DNA of 64,000 bases from assembly GCF_000745835.1 (NCBI RefSeq), contig NZ_JQKB01000016.1, positions 1 to 64,000 of the forward strand, in the 5' to 3' direction. The stretch's first letter is position 1. Each line of letters opens with the position of its first letter. This DNA is from Belnapia moabensis DSM 16746. Its GTDB lineage: Bacteria; Pseudomonadota; Alphaproteobacteria; Acetobacterales; Acetobacteraceae. The position numbers and the translations under genes were made by a program. The notes under the pieces are model-generated. The model did not search any database, had not been told where the DNA came from, and saw only the letters and a list, made by a program, of their open reading frames with translations. Of the stretch, positions 63,698 through 64,000 are shown piece after piece.

Positions 63698-63711
63698 GAG
63701 GGGGCGGCGTT
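63679..63711 (-). terminator. rpmE intrinsic terminator
   Basis: 12-bp stem AACGCCGCCCCC / GGGGGCGGCGTT with a short loop, 31 nt after the rpmE stop on the minus strand, followed by the T-rich TTTGCTAATTTTA. Confidence 0.8.
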
Positions 63712-63741
63712 CCTAAACAGCGCAGGCGGTGAGGCCGGAGC

Positions 63742-63969
63742 TTACTTCTTGCGGGCACCGATGCCGGCGAACTTCTTGTTGAACTTCGCCACCTGGCCGC
63801 CCGTGTCCATCACGCGCTGCACGCCGGTCCAGGCCGGGTGCGACTTCGGGTCGATATCGAGGCGGATGGTGTCGCCTTCCTTCCCGTAGCAGGACCGGGT
63901 CGTGTAGGTGGTCCCGTCGGTCATGACGATGGTGATGTCGTGGTAATCGGGATGGATATCGGGCTTCAT
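63742..63969 (-). CDS. rpmE: 50S ribosomal protein L31 (cysteine-poor form)
   Basis: 75 residues: [19 protein letters not shown], then [20 protein letters not shown] and [20 protein letters not shown]. Only one Cys is present (SCYG), so the four-Cys zinc site of C+ L31 is absent; this is the zinc-independent form common in alphaproteobacteria. Start ATG 63969. Its terminator and the hsp20 leader lie immediately downstream. Confidence 0.95.
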   Translation of the reverse strand: MKPDIHPDYHDITIVMTDGTTYTTRSCYGKEGDTIRLDIDPKSHPAWTGVQRVMDTGGQVAKFNKKFAGIGARKK

Positions 63970-64000
63970 GGCGCGCTCGCGGAATAGGGCGCAGCCGATA

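Overview
The window is about 70% GC, densely coded on both strands, and reads as chromosomal DNA of an alphaproteobacterium, most likely an Acetobacteraceae member close to Roseomonas. The basis is inference from gene content: a TrcR/DUF1013 cell-cycle regulator, DUF1192 and DUF465 proteins, an HWE-family histidine kinase, IalB-like protein, several TctC/Bug-type binding proteins, a four-cysteine-free L31, and a ROSE-type RNA thermometer before an hsp20 gene. No rRNA, CRISPR array, prophage or plasmid backbone is visible. The only mobile DNA is an IS5-type transposase fragment cut by the left edge.

Layout. 1-6.7 kb: IS5 fragment, a 28-codon candidate microgene, an Hsp70-like ATPase, a globin, pdxA-pdxJ (vitamin B6) and a membrane HWE histidine kinase. 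6.7-20.2 kb: a catabolic/accessory block with a peptide-type ABC binding protein, polysaccharide deacetylase, two SDRs and a GMC oxidoreductase on the minus strand; an N-carbamoyl-D-amino-acid hydrolase divergent from them; then a CoA-transferase, an amidohydrolase, a TPP enzyme, a beta-lactamase-fold hydrolase and an HtrA-like protein whose catalytic triad is lost. 20.3-24.8 kb: a zinc-binding protein gene with a Zur-type operator at its start codon, endonuclease V, DUF423, an RlmM-like methyltransferase, an EF-hand protein and a 2-hydroxyacid dehydrogenase.

24.8-31 kb holds the most distinctive locus: a Ser/Thr-rich RTX-type repeat protein followed upstream by three tightly coupled genes (TPR-glycosyltransferase, a fused double methyltransferase of SAM-MT plus FkbM type, and a second TPR-glycosyltransferase). 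I infer a surface-glycan or protein-glycosylation cassette. 31-49.9 kb: purB, two TerC paralogues, map, radC, an intact trypsin-like protease, tRNA-Leu(UAA) next to a decayed diguanylate cyclase, a MaoC/MFS/Bug cluster, rlmN, methyltransferases, a TauD-like dioxygenase and a second Bug protein.

49.9-64 kb is core housekeeping: a small membrane protein, MFS, rplU-rpmA-obgE, yggT-DUF167-folD-EamA (four genes joined by start/stop overlaps), tRNA-Ala(CGC), a GNAT-Nudix fusion, two OmpA-type porin-like proteins with shared TGTGGC-N6-GCCACA inverted repeats upstream, purE-purK, two head-to-head DUF465 genes, trcR, DUF1192, hsp20 with its ROSE element, and rpmE. Regulatory signals recognisable by eye include three TTGAC(A/C/T)-N17 promoters with good -10 boxes plus the rplU/trcR pair sharing TTGACC-N17-TATATG, a Zur box, the ompA operators, the ROSE hairpin, and several intrinsic terminators.
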